Source: Atrichornis clamosus
Lineage: Eukaryota > Chordata > Aves > Passeriformes > Menuridae
Length of the DNA stretch: 64,000 nucleotides
Assembly (NCBI GenBank): GCA_013400975.1
Contig: WBMZ01010276.1
Coordinates: forward strand, 36,187-100,186
Reading direction: 5' to 3'
The notes below the pieces were generated by a model. That model was not told the origin of the DNA. It saw nothing but the letters and a program-made list of their open reading frames with translations, and did not search any database. The translations under genes and the position numbers were made by a program. This document shows, one piece after another, positions 11,503-25,800 of this stretch. The first letter of the stretch is position 1. Every line of letters begins with the position of its first letter.

Positions 11503-12171
11503 AACTTCTGCACTTGTACAAGCGTAATTGTATGTTGGCATTACATCATGTATCTTTTCCTGCAATGTATACATAAGGAAGCTACAGAGTAAATATGTTA
11601 CACATGATGAGATACATTACTGACTTGCCAAGATTTATTTGAACACTTCTTAGGTACTTCCTGAGACTACTTATATTTTTTCATCTTGCACGATGATACT
11701 GACTGCCAAAAGGAATGAATGTCCCGGATGTTGCACAGAAAGGTTACTGAAGAATTTCAACTCCACAGTTCACTTTAAATACTTAGCTTTTTCATTACAT
11801 CATTACATCATGTCTCAAAATTTGCAGCACTCCATTCTAATGCTTATTAGATTTTCCTGCATAATTTTTTTGAAATTGTTTTCATTCCTGTCTCCAAAAT
11901 GTTCGTGGTTTAATTTATGAGCAAACTCTCCAGTTGGGTTGATTTTGTTTGCTGGAACAACATTGCTTAGTAAATACTTTCTCAGATTACTGTACTATTT
12001 TTTATTAAGTTGAAGACATAGTAAAATATGGTGTTTTGAAATCACTTGCCCTTACATATGGCCATCCACTGCAAAAATCAAGGGACTGAAAGCAAATTAC
12101 TGAAGTGTCTGGTCTTCTTTCTAACAAGGGACATTAGGAGTACAAATAGGTAGAAGGGTAAGTCATTCACG

Positions 12172-12205
12172 CTTCTCTTCACATCCCTCTTCTCTTCACA
12201 TCCCT
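12172..12205. repeat. 17-bp perfect tandem duplication
   Basis: The pyrimidine-rich unit cttctcttcacatccct is repeated directly at 12172-12188 and 12189-12205, and is followed by more CT-rich sequence. Confidence 0.95.
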
Positions 12206-12474
12206 CCTCTCTTCCCTCTGCTTTTTCTAACTTCTAAACATCCATGTTTTCTCCTTGATTCCAAGTCATGCTTAGACCTTTAAAGAGAAACACAAAGTAT
12301 GAGAGAATGTTTCAGGTAAATAATTGTTTGTTTCCTGGGGAGAATTGTTGGTTTACTTTGACTTCTAATCAGAACCACATCACTTACTGCAAGTTTTGTG
12401 GTTTTCTAATGATTATTAGTTTATTCATAGGTAAATTGTTAAAAATGGAATAATTAGGATGATTCTATAGTTAG

Positions 12475-12480
12475 AATAAA
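12475..12480 (+). promoter_or_regulatory. MTRR: Candidate distal poly(A) signal AATAAA
   Basis: This canonical hexamer lies 1.24 kb after the MTRR stop, in AT-rich sequence. No clear GU-rich element follows. AATAAA is frequent by chance in this base composition, so support is weak. Confidence 0.25.
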
Positions 12481-12500
12481 ATCATATGTTTAAAAAAGAA

Positions 12501-15500
12501 ACATTCCAGTGAAGCGCCTGGAATTAAGGTTTTGATATAACCTGTGCAATATTATTTAAATAACCTTGGAAGAGGTCAACTAAAACTTTGTGCAGAAGTT
12601 CTTCAGCAGGGTGGTTATATCCATCTCTGTCAAGTAATCTTTACAGAAAAAGCTCCATAGGGAGAGATGGCTTACGGTAATTGCAAACTGCATTTTTTTG
12701 TCTTTGGCACATGAAGAAAAGAAGTGCTGCTTTTTCAAAGTACTCCAGTTTTAAACTTTAATGGAAATTATGAAAACAGTGTAAATGTCAACATTTTGCA
12801 TCGGCTTTACATATTTTTGAAAATTACTAATAAAAGAGAAAGCTACCAGTGTTGGAACAGTAAAGATAAATCTTTAGCTACCTTGTGTTGTCTGGTGTTT
12901 GTTTGGAAAAAGCACGTACTACATCATGTGCATTCTCAGATGGGACTTCCAGTTTTCTCTTCCACTTGGAAGTTCTTTGAGGTTACAGGAAAGCAATGCT
13001 TTTCTGACTGCAAGTTGCAGCTTTCCCCATATCTCTTACAGGTACTGATTTTGGTGTCACTTACATCCCACAATCAGGAATTGCAGGGACCATTTTGGTA
13101 ATACTGCAGGTAATTGCAATAATTGGAATATGGACAGCTGAGTGTCATTTTCTGATTTTGTGTGTTGCATTTGACAGGGTCTGATATAGAACTGGTATCC
13201 ATGCGTTTCCCTCACCTTTATCCATCTTCTACAAAATTAAAACATTTAATCTGTTTAGGGGTAAGTTCTTATTAAAGCATGTGAGCTTTATTACGATCTT
13301 TTAGAACAACAAAAAGTGGTTGCAGATTACTCTTAAATTTGTAACTGCTTTGTGCAAAGCCCAAAGCTCACTATTACTAAAATAACCCCAACAAATCCCA
13401 CCTTGTGCTCCCTGAGGGGGAAGTATTTTTGCATTCACGTTCAGTTGCATTGAACGAGGAGGACTTCTGAGATACAGGAATCATGGAGATGGAAAAGGCT
13501 TGCAGTAAGAACTGTGTTTTTCTTAATTGAATTGTGTATCTCTCTGATTAGATAATGCTGATTTTTGACTCCTCCTCAGTGTGTCTTTTAGAAAAGCATA
13601 CAGGGTGGATTTTACTATATCTCCTAAACTTTAACAGGGATTTTTTTAAACATACTTTAGTTTTCTTCTGTTAGAGAAGTACTATGTATGTGCTTTTCCT
13701 CAAAATTACAGAATTTATTACAGAATACCTTTGTTGTTTAAAAGAAAAAATGAAGGTGGTGTGCTCTTGTATTTAAGAGGTTTGCAGCTGTTAGGCTGCT
13801 GACAAGAACTGGTAGTTATACTAAAGCTGCTGTTCCAGAGCATTCTGTTTGGCCTATTTTCTCATTAGTTTTTGAATATTATTCTGAATTAGTGAAATAG
13901 GATTGATGTTGAAATTCCTCTTTTAAACTGCAGTTTCAAAAAAAGCATTTACTTTTCAAGTTACTAAAATCATGCCAAAATTTTTCAGTTTGCTGCTTCT
14001 AAATTAAAGCTGACTTTCCTGCATCTGAAAGCAGAAGTAGTGTTGGTGTTTCTTGCACCTCTTTTAGCTCTCCTTTTCCTTCCCTCTTCTCTCCCAACTT
14101 TTCAGGAAATCTAGAATATTGGCAGAAATAAAATGAATAGGCCCTTTTAGCAGTTTCTGAAGATACTGAGCATCTTGAAAAGTTTCTTTTGAAAAATTAT
14201 AAGGCCAGATGAAAGAAATGGCAAAATCACTCTTGTGTCCATTTCAAGGGTTGAACTTACTGAATGGCACATTAGGTGTTGAATGACACAGGAATGAGGA
14301 GTTGGGGAGAGATTATTGGAAGTAAAAGTACAAGTTGATGAAGTCTCAAAGTAAGATAAACTTGTGGAATAAGACAACTGTGTTGCAAATGATAGTTTGT
14401 AGACAGTTTGGAAATGAGAAATTAACTTTTTCCTTCTTTCACCATTTCCAGTTATCAGTAACCATGATTTGTGATGAATCAAGACAGTGTTTTACACAAA
14501 ATTAAATGTTCAGTTCTAAGGAGATTCAGATCACTGAGATGAAACTTTTTGAGCAGTTTTCCAGACACTGGTTTGTTTGGTAAAATCGGCTTGTCCTCCA
14601 TAAATACTTAAGTTCTGCCCAGCTTTGTGAGCAAAGCAATGTCAGCTGGTGTGCTGTGCTGGTTGAATCTGTTTCACACAGAAGCCTTGTCCTGTTTTTC
14701 ATCCCTCCTGGGACGTGTAGTGTATTGCTTTCTGCTTATTTCCTTTGGAAGTTAAGCCCCAAGGCCACAGTTTTTGACTTAACTCTATTCCAATTTTAGT
14801 TTTGTAACTAAAAATGGGGAATTAGAGTATTAGTTAAAGAGAAAGTAAGTCTTACCAGTCGTGTAATTAGGAATGATGCTCCTGCTTCTTCCTTTCTGTC
14901 TTTGGTACTTCTAAAAGTAAAGAAGGAAATGAACAAAGCCTCCTAATTCAGATTGGTGCCTGATACAGATTATTGTATATATGTGTGCTAGGGAATGTTC
15001 TTGGCCTCGAATTTCATCCCTGAAATAAAGCACTTTTAAATGTATACTAAAATAACACCCCCAAGCCTATATTTGCGAAACAGTGTTTTGTTTGCATCTA
15101 ATTTATCTGAAGATGAGGCCACATGTGGGCACGTTTGTATTTTAATATGTATGAACCCAACACACAGATTTGGTATGAGAGATCTTATGTCTGCTGCCCC
15201 CAGCCCCGATTTCACAGATGACTGCTCTTGTGTGTATGAACAGAAGTTCTGTGATGTCATGAGCCATTCCTTACTTGTTACATCATTTTCACTCTCCAGC
15301 TACTCTGAAGGTAGTTGTACAGGTGGTAATTAGCACTTTAGCTGCTGCTTATACTCAGGAACGTGGTGAAGTCACGTCATTGGGTTTTATTTGCTTGTTT
15401 GCTTGTTTTTTTGACAATGTGTTTTTTGTTCCCATCAACTTGATCCACTCGTAGGTGTTAGCGTCGGATACGTCCTGCTTTTGGGAGACCCATGGGACAA

Positions 15501-18500
15501 AATGGTTTCTCTCTTCCTTGTCCAGCAGAAATATCTGTGTGGCAGGCTATTTCTTGTGATGGAAGAGTCTTCCTCACACCTTCATTCTTCTATAATTATT
15601 TTAATTTATTTATCTTGTGTTTTCAGATTGTTGTTTGGGTTTTTTTATAGTGCCCAGCAATTATAATTGGTTTCGATTAAGGCTTTTTAGGGCATTTACT
15701 GGGCAGGTTATATTGTTCAGTTTATATTCAAGTAGTTAGATCATGACACTGAAAGTGTTACTATTCTAATGTATTCAGTGAAAAAATTACCTGATTTCTG
15801 TTTGTTGGATGTTCTTCAGTGTCCTGCTTGTTGTTTGCCGTCATTCATGTTGCGGCACAGGGCGGGAGATGCATGGAATGCTGAAGTTAGTGGCACCAGT
15901 GCAGGTTTGATGTGGACTCTTCCATTAAGCAGTGGCTCACTGTGCTGATAGTTACTAGATTGTATTTCATACTCTGAAAATGCCATGTTTTTTGAAACCA
16001 TCCCTGAACGTTATGCAAATTCTTTTCCAGCAGTAATATTTTATGTGGCCTAGTATCAATTACTGTTACTATGCAAAGATGTGTTGTCACATAAACCATA
16101 TGGGAAATATGCACTGCATGTTTTAGCTAAATGTTGTGCAGTACTGTTACTGTTTCCCAGATGATGGTATTTCTGGGCTGTTGAGGATAGAAATATTTTG
16201 TCAGGTTCCATGCTTGGCTAAATTAGTGTCCATGGTGGACAGTGTATTAGATGCCTATGACTGAACACCTTGTGCTTTTAAAAACTTGGTTCTACACCAT
16301 GTCATAGAAAATTTTAAATGTATCTGACTCACAAATCCCCTGTTTGAATAGACAAATTCAGCTGCAGCTGTATGTAGTGCTAAATTGTATTAAATGGACC
16401 TATTCAGTCCATTATTCTGTAGCTGAGTTTTTTAAAAGAAGAATAAAAGAACACTTACAGCAAGCAGATATGAAATGACCTGCCTGTAACTCAACTTTGA
16501 GCTTTATGGTTCCCATGAAGTCATATGCTTGCAACTTTTATTTTCCATAATGTAAAAATTGATGTTCTCATTGCATATTTATGCATTTAGCAATTTGGTA
16601 TGTTGATGGCTTTGCACAACCAATTTATTGGTGTCTCAGTTTCACTGGATGTGCCTTGTATAAAAGGCCCTTTTTTTTTTTCTGAGTTGCTCTGTCATCC
16701 TGCATCTCAACCTAACAGCTTCAGATTTTTCCCTGCTCTTCAGAAGGAAAAAATGTACACCTCTGGATCTATTTCATTCACTCCAATTATGCATCATCTG
16801 AGTTGAGAAGGCCAAAACTGAATTCAGTAGTTCAATTTCAGACATGACAGTGATTATATAATAAATAACAACAATATTTTCAATATTATTTTATATTCTT
16901 TTCTGGGTTTCAGGGTGTCATGGAGGAATAGAAATGGGAGAATCACTGCATGCCTGCTAGTGATCATAGGAAGAATATTACTTCACTGGAAGTCATGATA
17001 TACAAGCCCTGGTCAGTTGTGGTAAATTAAGAGATGAATCTACATTGACACAGTAGTATGAACAATTGATTTGGATCTTAAAATTGTGCTGGTTGATAAC
17101 AATGGTTTAATATAAGAGCTATAGACAATTCTAATTAATTTTGAGAGTCTACTCTCCAGTTGAAGAAAATGTGTAAATATAAACAGCTGCTCAGTATTAT
17201 TAGAGTTGCCTAGCATAAAGAAATTAAAATGCTTTTAAATTGATGGCAGAAACAGTATATCAATTTGTTTAGTCTCAAAACCCTATTCAAATATATTTCA
17301 TACTGAAAGAATCGGAGTTTTATACAAACGCAAATTACAGTCTTGAAAAGTTGATTCAGCACCACTACAAATTACAGTCACTTTCATTAGCATTTGAATA
17401 AATGCTTCACTTATGGTGGAGAACGTTTGTCACGTTGACAAAGCACTCCAAGCCAGTTGTGCTTATTAACAGAGAAGAGGTTCTACTGTTGGTTTGAAAA
17501 CAGCAGTTGTAGAGCTCCATCAGTCAGGAATATTCATGTCTAATCTGCTTTTAACTCAATTGTTTGGATGATTGATTTGGTTTCCTTTTTTTTTTCTGAT
17601 GCATTTTATGGTAGCTTGCTAGAAGATCAAGGCTGCTTGCAGTACTTTCTCCTCAAAGTTTTGAGTTTTTCAGATGTTGTGAGAAAATGGTGTCACTTGC
17701 CCGTGATTTATGAACATGACCAAACCAAAGCAGAATCACAGGATTGTGACTACTCAGCAGCTTTGGGTGAAGGCAGACGTTGAAGCAGGCACTTCTAGGT
17801 ACATCTGTATATTTCGTGTGCCTCTAAAAACACCTGTGTTCCAGTTAAGTGCCAGCTCCCTGTTTGTGATTCTTACAGATCCCTGCTTTCAGACTTGGAT
17901 CATACTGCACACTCTTTTGTAGAATACAAAAAACCACTCTTTATGTCACCAGCACACCTTTTTGTTTTCTGTAAGGATGAGAAAGGAGTGGTATATGAAC
18001 TACCAAAGCTGCAGTCAAATAACAGCTTGTCACACGCGAAATACACTGTTTTAAAGGCAGAACCTCTTTCCCTTTTTTTGTGTTACAGTTTGCTAATGTG
18101 CTGGGAAGGGGTGGCACTGGTGCCAATGGAGGCCCCAGCTTGATGGTAGTAAATTTTCATGTTTTCCTTGCCTGAAAACAGCTGGAGCAAACAGAAATGG
18201 AGGGGGAGAAATGAATCCCTTAGCATCTTTTAAATAAATTTTTGAATGCCCAAGAATTTCACACAAGTTGATTTTCTTGTTCCTATGAGAAGCAGAACAC
18301 ACTGATTTTTTTTAAGTTACTGTTGAAAAATTCTTAAACAAAAAGGTGATTCCTAAGTAGATATGGCTACATTTATCTACCAACAGGCAAGTTTGTTAAA
18401 GCTCTTACAGCTTTGCACACAGAGAATATTGCATTTTATGGTAAATGGAAACATTTTCATGTTTTTTAAAACTTCTTAGAAAAGTCCGTTCAGAACTCAT

Positions 18501-19224
18501 AGGCAATGGGAATAATAATTCTTTCAGCAGTTTGTAGTTGTTTTGATTTTCTTTTTTAATGGGCTGTGTAAAACATCTTTGTTTTCTTTATACACCTGCA
18601 TGTATATATCTAAGTATAAATATATAGATATATATATCTAAGTATAAATATACTTGTATATGCATGGCCAAGATCTCCGTATAGGTTTTGTCTTTGCTTT
18701 ACAGGTAAGAAATATATATTTTGAAATACCTGCCTGGATAACTGTCCTTCAATTTACATAGCTACATTTTACTATTCTAATATATGTAAACCTTTATTCA
18801 GAAAAGGTCAAATGCTTCCAAGAAAAATATAGCTTCTGGGTAGTTCTGTCCATTTATTGCTATCAGAAGAATACAGGATTTTCACTTTTCAGAAAGAAAC
18901 TTATGAATGCACAAATAGTAAATAAAAAGGAGGCCATAAGTCTGTAAACTGCTCTACAGATGTGGTGGAAATATTTATTCCTCTCATTCATCATTTCTTA
19001 TAGTGCCTGTAGCATACTAGGGGCTTTCAAACACATGAAGAAACACAACTGATCTAATTCATATTAATCTCACTAACTGTAAAGGCTTTTGTAGAGTTGC
19101 ATATTACCCACTGACATTGCTGTCAAAATACAGGGGAATGAGAGAATCTGTGTATTGTGTAAATAGGGTATTATCCAGTGTTTCTATTTATGGATTCAAC
19201 ATGTAGATTATGAGTCCACTCTAG
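12501..19224. other. Intergenic, no gene seen
   Basis: This is AT-rich sequence with scattered short open frames. The largest is 125 codons from a CTG at 12724 and resembles nothing I know. No ATG-started exon chain, RNA gene or clear retroelement was recognised. Confidence 0.6.
18603..18652. repeat. Tandem duplication of a 22-bp AT-rich unit
   Basis: The unit tatatatctaagtataaata (plus ta) occurs at 18603-18624 and again at 18631-18652, separated by a short AT run. Confidence 0.8.
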
Positions 19225-19880
19225 ATTATCTCTGAAAGGTCATGGCAACCAGAAGGGGGGAGGGCTGGAGGAAGGAAAATACCACTTCAAGATGAACCAG
19301 AAGGAAGATCTGAGTAACTACAGGCTAGTCAGCTTTGCCTTGATCCCTGGGAAGGTGATAGAGCAAATCTTCCTGGAAAGCATTTCTAAGTGGAAATTGC
19401 TGGTCTGGATTAGTCATCATGGACAGTGAGGAAATAGTGACTGACTGATGTGGTAGGCTTCCAAAATAAAAAAACTGGCTTGCTCAATCAGTGGAGAGCA
19501 GTGAGTATCATCAGATCTCGGTTGTAATGAGGCTTTTAACAATCTCTTATTGGTGAAATAAGGACTAAAGAAATAGAGGTGGCTTGAGAACTGGCTGAAC
19601 TGTTGGTCTGTAGTGTTGTGATTAGCTCAGCTCTATGCCAGTCACTGAAGTGCTCATGGGGACAATATTGGTTCCAGTCCTGCTTAGCATCTTCATTAAT
19701 GCCCTGGACAATGGGGCAAAGTGCAGGTTCAGCAAGTTGGCAGATGGTGTGGAACAGGGGTGCCGTAGTGTTTGGTAGACAAGATGAGCGTGCTGCCTTT
19801 TAGGGGGCTCTGACAGTCTGGGACACAGAGCCAAAAGGAATCTCACTTGCAAGTGACCTTTGCAAGTGGTTGTCTCCAGC
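19225..19880 (+). mobile_element. Degraded CR1 LINE, reverse transcriptase region
   Basis: Conceptual translation on the + strand gives LSNYRLVSFALIPGKVIEQI with FLES, the CR1 ORF2 reverse-transcriptase start. Further on come traces of the 'VLLSIFINALDNG' segment (about 19675-19710) and the thumb region. Many frameshifts and stops show it is dead. Boundaries are approximate and no 3' tail is present. Confidence 0.75.
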
Positions 19881-22800
19881 TTGACTGTTCGCACCTCTCT
19901 TACGTGGTTTCACCCAGATAGCTTCTGTCCTGGCCTTCAGACAATGGAAGGATGTTCCCCAAGGAAACCTGCAAATGGAGTCTCCTAGAGGTTACCCAAA
20001 GCTTGCACACTGGGGAGGGAGTCTGAGCTGCTCTTGACTCCTCTGATAACTACAGCATTATGTGACAATCTGTGGTCTGCATTTTGCTTTTCTGGCACTT
20101 AATGCTTTCCGAAATGTTCAATATTACGTATATTTGGAAGGGGGTGGGGAGGGATTTTAATGGACCACTGCTGCAGTCTATCCAGTAGAACATTCTCCCT
20201 TTCCCTGGTGTTTGCTTTAAAAAAACTACCACATTTGTTTCCTAATAAAAGTTTATATTGGAGTTGAACAGTATTTTTCCATCATAAGATTTTCAGCAGC
20301 AGCGTCTTAAGCACTGGTATGTGACTACATGTGATTTGTGCTTGTGCTTTGTTTCGGGCCAAAGCCAGATTAATCTCCTAAAAGAAAATATTCAAGGCAT
20401 GGTATGAACTTCTGCAATTCAGTACATCTGGGCAAGTTCATCCTCAGAAGAGCTAAATTAAAAACAAACTGGTTGACTGTGAGTCAGGCTGCAAAAAAAA
20501 AGTGCATGCAGGCTTCAGAAAGACAAAGTATACATGCCAGCTGGCCTAATAAATTACATTTTGTTTTATATTTTTACTGCTGGGCTTGTGCAAGGAATGA
20601 TTACATTGTTATTTTTTGAGTCATGTTTTGAGGCTCTGCAGCACTGGAAAATAGTCAGCTTTGATCTGAAAAGAGATCCAAGTAATTGTGAGTTTCAGAT
20701 GATAACTTATAATTAATTGATGTGCAGGGTAGACAACGCATTTGTCTATTTTATGGCAGTAATTCCAATGTCAGCATCGAGCTTGGAATTCTTTCTTTTC
20801 TGGGACTTCTGTTGCAAGAAAGTGTAAAGCAGGCAGGAGTCAGCAATGGAAGAACTTTTTCCTGTGTATTTCAGAAATGATTGCTATAAAATCCCCATTT
20901 TTTAATAGAATACTCTATTTGTCTCTGAATTAATTAAATTTTTTGCCATTGAACTCATACTGGGAAATTTCTGCAGATTTTGGGTTGTCCTCTGCATAGG
21001 ATATTACCTTCTTTGTCTCTGCCAGACCATTCGGAATAAAACGATGGAATATTACTGTCTTCTCTAGCACTGATACTGGTAGACTCCTAGTGAGTATGAT
21101 AGAGATAGCCATGTCATCCTTTGGGTTTGTTTAATTCCAGGTTCGAAAAATGCCCTGTCAAGGGAAATAAAAAATATACGTGCATGATGCACATGCCTCC
21201 AGCACTGCTCTTGAGTAAGATGACAGAAAAACACGTGTGCATCCTCTTTCTTATCACCACCCACAAGGGTTTTTGTGTGTGTGTGTGTGTGTAAATCATC
21301 CCCAGGCAAGCCAGCAAACAAGCAATCAATGATCAATGTAGCATGCAAAGATTTCTGTTGCTCTGAGTCTGCCCTTGGATCATTAAAGTGGGTATGAAGA
21401 GTATTGGTTTTCAGTATTCATGGTTGTCATTCTCAGGTTTTGTCTCCTTGCTGCATGCTGGGCTTGAGAAGGCTCCTTGACAGGGTGCCTGTGATTCATG
21501 GCTTGCATCACTCAGAGTAAACACAGTGGCTTTCCTGAGACAGACGGCCCAGTTTATCTCTGCTGGCAAACTGTAGCAGAGGAATACAATGAAGGCAGTT
21601 CTGCCACAGGTGGACTTACTCTCTGAGGATGCAGAGGATGCTTTTGCTTTCACTGCTGTCGGGTGCGGCGGACTCTGCCGTCTCGCAGTCAGCTTTAATT
21701 TGTGGTTGAAGTTAGATAAAAATTCCACCAAAGTCAGCAGTATGGGAAGTGTGCTGCACTAACACGGTCAGTCACCTGCTTTGAAGGATGTGTGCTTTCT
21801 GGCCAACTTCTGTTGCTGGTGAGACAGTGCTTTGGAGAGTGGCGTGCGCGTCTGCCTTCAGTGATTTCTCTGACCTCTCCGGGAGAGTGAGTCCCCGAGT
21901 TACACACTGCTGAGTATGTCAGCAGCTTCCTGCACTTCTCAGACACTCTTGCCGTGTTACACAAATACTACATCACTGATCACTCACTGCCAGGGCCATG
22001 GGCAGCTGCAGTGCCAAAGAAAACATTTTGATGGTGTTCGTAATACCTGCCTTCTTTAAAATGGGGAATGATGGAAAGGGCAAACTGGTTCTGGAAATGG
22101 CAGCCTGTGTGATGTTAAAAGATGTTGTCTAACGTTACCTTGTAGAAAGAAAAAACTAAGGATAACACAGATTTGCTAGGGGAAAAAATTTTAATTGCGT
22201 TAGAGGAAATTGTTAGTCTAGTTAAAATAAAGCAAAATATGAATATCAAGTGTACAGGGATGGAACTTCTGAGCAAATAATACTACCAATGAGCAGAAAT
22301 TCATGCTTGGACACCAGTATGCAGTTCTTATGTCCTAAATGAGATTGTGGGTGGACGGCACAACCTCTCTGTAACCCAAATCTTTTGTGAAAACATAGGT
22401 GAAAAAATCATAAGGATGAGGAATAAAAGAAATCCATTGTGTCTTTATGGCAGATGATCAAATGCATTATTTGCAGTGTCCCATTGCATCACGATGAATA
22501 ATTATTGCTGTGATGCACTGTTGTCTGTTGTTTGTGTTCTAGTCTAGCTAATACCTGACATCCCATTTCTGCAAATTTTTACATTCAATGTGTTTTACTT
22601 ACCTGCTATTAACTATATATTCCTCTATTCTATTCTCACAGTTTTATTTTCCCTGATTCGGTCAGAGAAAGAACACAGGAGCTATAGTTAATTTTTTTTA
22701 AAATTTTTCTTTTTGTGGTTGTATTCTTTGTACTATTTCTTCTCACATGGATATGGCTCAATAGCACCTATATCATACAGAGAGAGAGCAAATAAAGAGA

Positions 22801-25800
22801 TAGCCATTGTGATGACCTTTGTGAGGAGAGTTGAAAGTATCATGGCAATGTTCAAAAGTAAATAAAAGATCACTTTAAAATAAAACAGTAGGAGGGAAAG
22901 CAAAATGAGGCTGTCCATTGATTTAAGTTCAGAACCATTTTAGAAGAGCTGAAAATGATTGCAAAGTCTAGCGACTGTTTAACAAATTTAACCTCAAGCA
23001 CTTCTATTTATCATTTTTGGCTGGTGGAATTAGCTTCATTTCAGAAGCAATGACAGATAGACTTCTTGATTTATGATATATTTTGGCTGAGGCCTGAAAC
23101 AGCCTCTTAAAATCCTTGTAGCAGAAATCCTTTATATTGACCTATGGGAGGTTTGATCTCCAACAGAAGGTAAGGCAAATTCCTCATGTAGCCACTAAGT
23201 TACATCTTATAAAGGAGATTCATCAATCTTGGTGCTCTGTTTATTTTTTTTTTTAAGAGATAAAATCTTTTATAGTGATACTGCTGTTAATAAGATAAAA
23301 AAAAAAAGAACCCCAACCAAACCATCAATGATTTTGAAAACGTTTTAGAGCAGCAATTTATTTCTCAAGACTGGTTGTTTTGGTCCAAACTTGGATCTAT
23401 GCTTTTTAGTGTGGCTTAACTGTGCTGTTTAGCAATGGCCATTTAACAATAGCAACAATTACTCTGAAGCCAAGCCGTGAAAGAGTTTGGAAGCTGGAAT
23501 TCTGGGCCTGTCTGGGCTTTAGTTTAGGGAAACCTTTATGGACATTGGTCCTTCTGCTCTCCCAAAGATAAGACACATAGCAAAGCTTCAAGAGATTTTT
23601 CAAGTGAGTTGAATTATTTGCACTTCTAATCGTCTTGGATGAATGTGGAAAATTGACCCTGTCCTGTAATTGTTTTATTGTAATACATGTGCATATGAGT
23701 GTACACGTGTATGTCTGTTTCCTGTGATGATGTATGAATTGGGATGTGTTAGAAAAATCTGCTTCTAAAGACAGTTTGCAATGTAATGTAATGTGATATT
23801 AATGCAGCACGATGGAGGTGGCTTTGGATCCCTATCAGGATATTAAAACATGGAATTAGCTATGATTTTGCTTTCATTATGAGGAAAACAGTTTGCTGAT
23901 GAGTGTGGATATGCTACTAGCTAAGCCAAATATTGTTTCTTCCCAGAATACCACCTCTGGGGAATTCCAAACTACCAAAGCAAATCAACCTTGATACAAT
24001 TTTAGGATGCCTCCTGAGTGCCATTAGATAGCTACAGATTGTCTGTATCGTGTTTGATGTATGTTTGCATGATTGTGCAGAGGCAAAACAACCAGGCACA
24101 ATACCAGTTGTGAGTACAAAAAATTATGTACCTGCTGCACAAAAGCATTTTTATGTTCAAACTTAAGTCTATTTATCCACATCTATTGCTTCTTTAGTGA
24201 GAGACAATAGAAAGAATTTTGTATGTATGTTTGTGTTGCTTTGGTTTTCTGAATCCAGTCAGTAAGGATGCATAGCAGGTTGGATAAAACCCATCTAATA
24301 AACTGGTAAGGTAGTATAATGCAATTTTCTTTAAATGAGGAATCCAACTTGCCTGATTTTTCAATGTTTTTGTTTTAATCTTTGGGAAACAAAAATACGA
24401 GCCAAAAATGTGAGGTATGAAATTGAATAAATGACTAATACCTTGAGTTCAGTTTCTGAGCTTTGACTTGTCTTTGCACGAAGGCAAGCGGCTCTGGGGT
24501 GCTGCCACTGCAGCAGGCACTGCTGGAGGCAGGGCTGGTCAGCACCCAGGGTCTGCTCTCCAGATCACAGGTAACAAAAAAAAGACGGAATATTCATCTT
24601 GTTATTGAAGTAAAGTGCCTTCATATTCTACCCTGGGGAGGTTTCTTCTTTACCTCCAACAGTCTAAAATCTGTTGATTTTATTGCTGCCCCTGAGGATT
24701 GGAATTTGAACCATTTCATTAGGGAAACTAGAAAATACCAACAGTGAAATACCAAATATTCTGGGGTTTTTGACCTTTTTTTCTTTTTTAATTTTAGGAA
24801 AAAAGTGATGAACTTGACAAGTTTCCTGACAAAAGGAATTCTTTGTTTGTTTGGGACTTAGGGATAGTGTAATTTTTACTTCACATCAGTACTTACCTAT
24901 TAACATTATTAATCCATGAAATTCTTGCTCTGGGTCCTAGGTAGCCCATTAGGTTTAACCTCATAGAAACGTGTGCAAAAAGCAAATCTCTATGGTATAG
25001 ACTGAGTTGATATTATGTCTTCAGGGAGGAAAAAAGGTTACTTATTCAGGCTTCAGCATGAGAGGCTCTAGGAGCAGTACATTGATTTCCCCCCAGACTG
25101 CCCAGTCTGGCCGAGAGAGTTCTATCAGAGCCAGCCGTGCTACTGCAGAAAGTTCTGTGTAAAGCTGGGCTACTCTGTCCTGACTTATCTAGCCTGAATA
25201 CAAGGCTGCAGCCCTTTCACTCTGCAGGATCACCATTTTCAGTGAGATTTCCTCAGAGACGGAGGGGGAAATAAACCATGGCCATCTCTCCTGTTCCCAC
25301 ATAGGGGAGAAAAATTGACCCACAATATCTATTTCACATTTTAAGTAACAAAGTGTGGTCTACGTGTGATTGTGGCCTGAATCTTATTTCCCAGTTTTGC
25401 ATGGCTGTTTTTTCTGTCTTCAGTAACGTTTTAAGAACTCTGTCTTTTCTCTTAACAGGACCGCAGTTTTTGAAAGCAAAAATGTTAAAATCAACCATGA
25501 GCTTGTGGAAGAAGTTTCTGCAGAAGAGCATCAGAAGAACAGCTGTGATTCCTATTTCTTTGGATATGTGGGAAAATCATATACTTTCTACACATGAATT
25601 AAAAAAACCCAAACAACAAAACAACCCAACAAACTAAAGCAAACCAAATGAAAATATGCAGTTATAATGGATCCCATTATCTCCTCTGCCATGGCTTTGG
25701 ATAATGCAAGACAGAGCAACAGGTGATGCCAGAAAATCTATGGATAGTTTGGAGAGAGAAATGCCTTCTGAAAGTATACATATAGCTTGAGAACTGGAAA

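Larger units (their letters stand above)
11237..12500 (+). other. MTRR: Candidate MTRR 3' untranslated region
   Basis: This stretch follows the MTRR stop codon and has no coding signal. ATTAAA at 11497-11502 is followed by GT-rich sequence (about 11528-11540), so it is a plausible early poly(A) site. A canonical AATAAA lies at 12475-12480 and could end a longer form. The true end cannot be chosen without transcripts. It contains the 17-bp tandem duplication at 12172-12205. Confidence 0.5.

Noticed and set aside
12724..13101. 125-codon + strand open frame
   Set aside because: It starts at CTG, has no domain or motif I know, and has low-complexity hydrophobic composition typical of chance frames in AT-rich DNA.
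21411..21964. Two adjacent reverse-strand frames over the CpG cluster
   Set aside because: They are Ser/Thr-rich, do not join through sensible splice sites, and match no family I know. They probably reflect higher GC content reducing stops.
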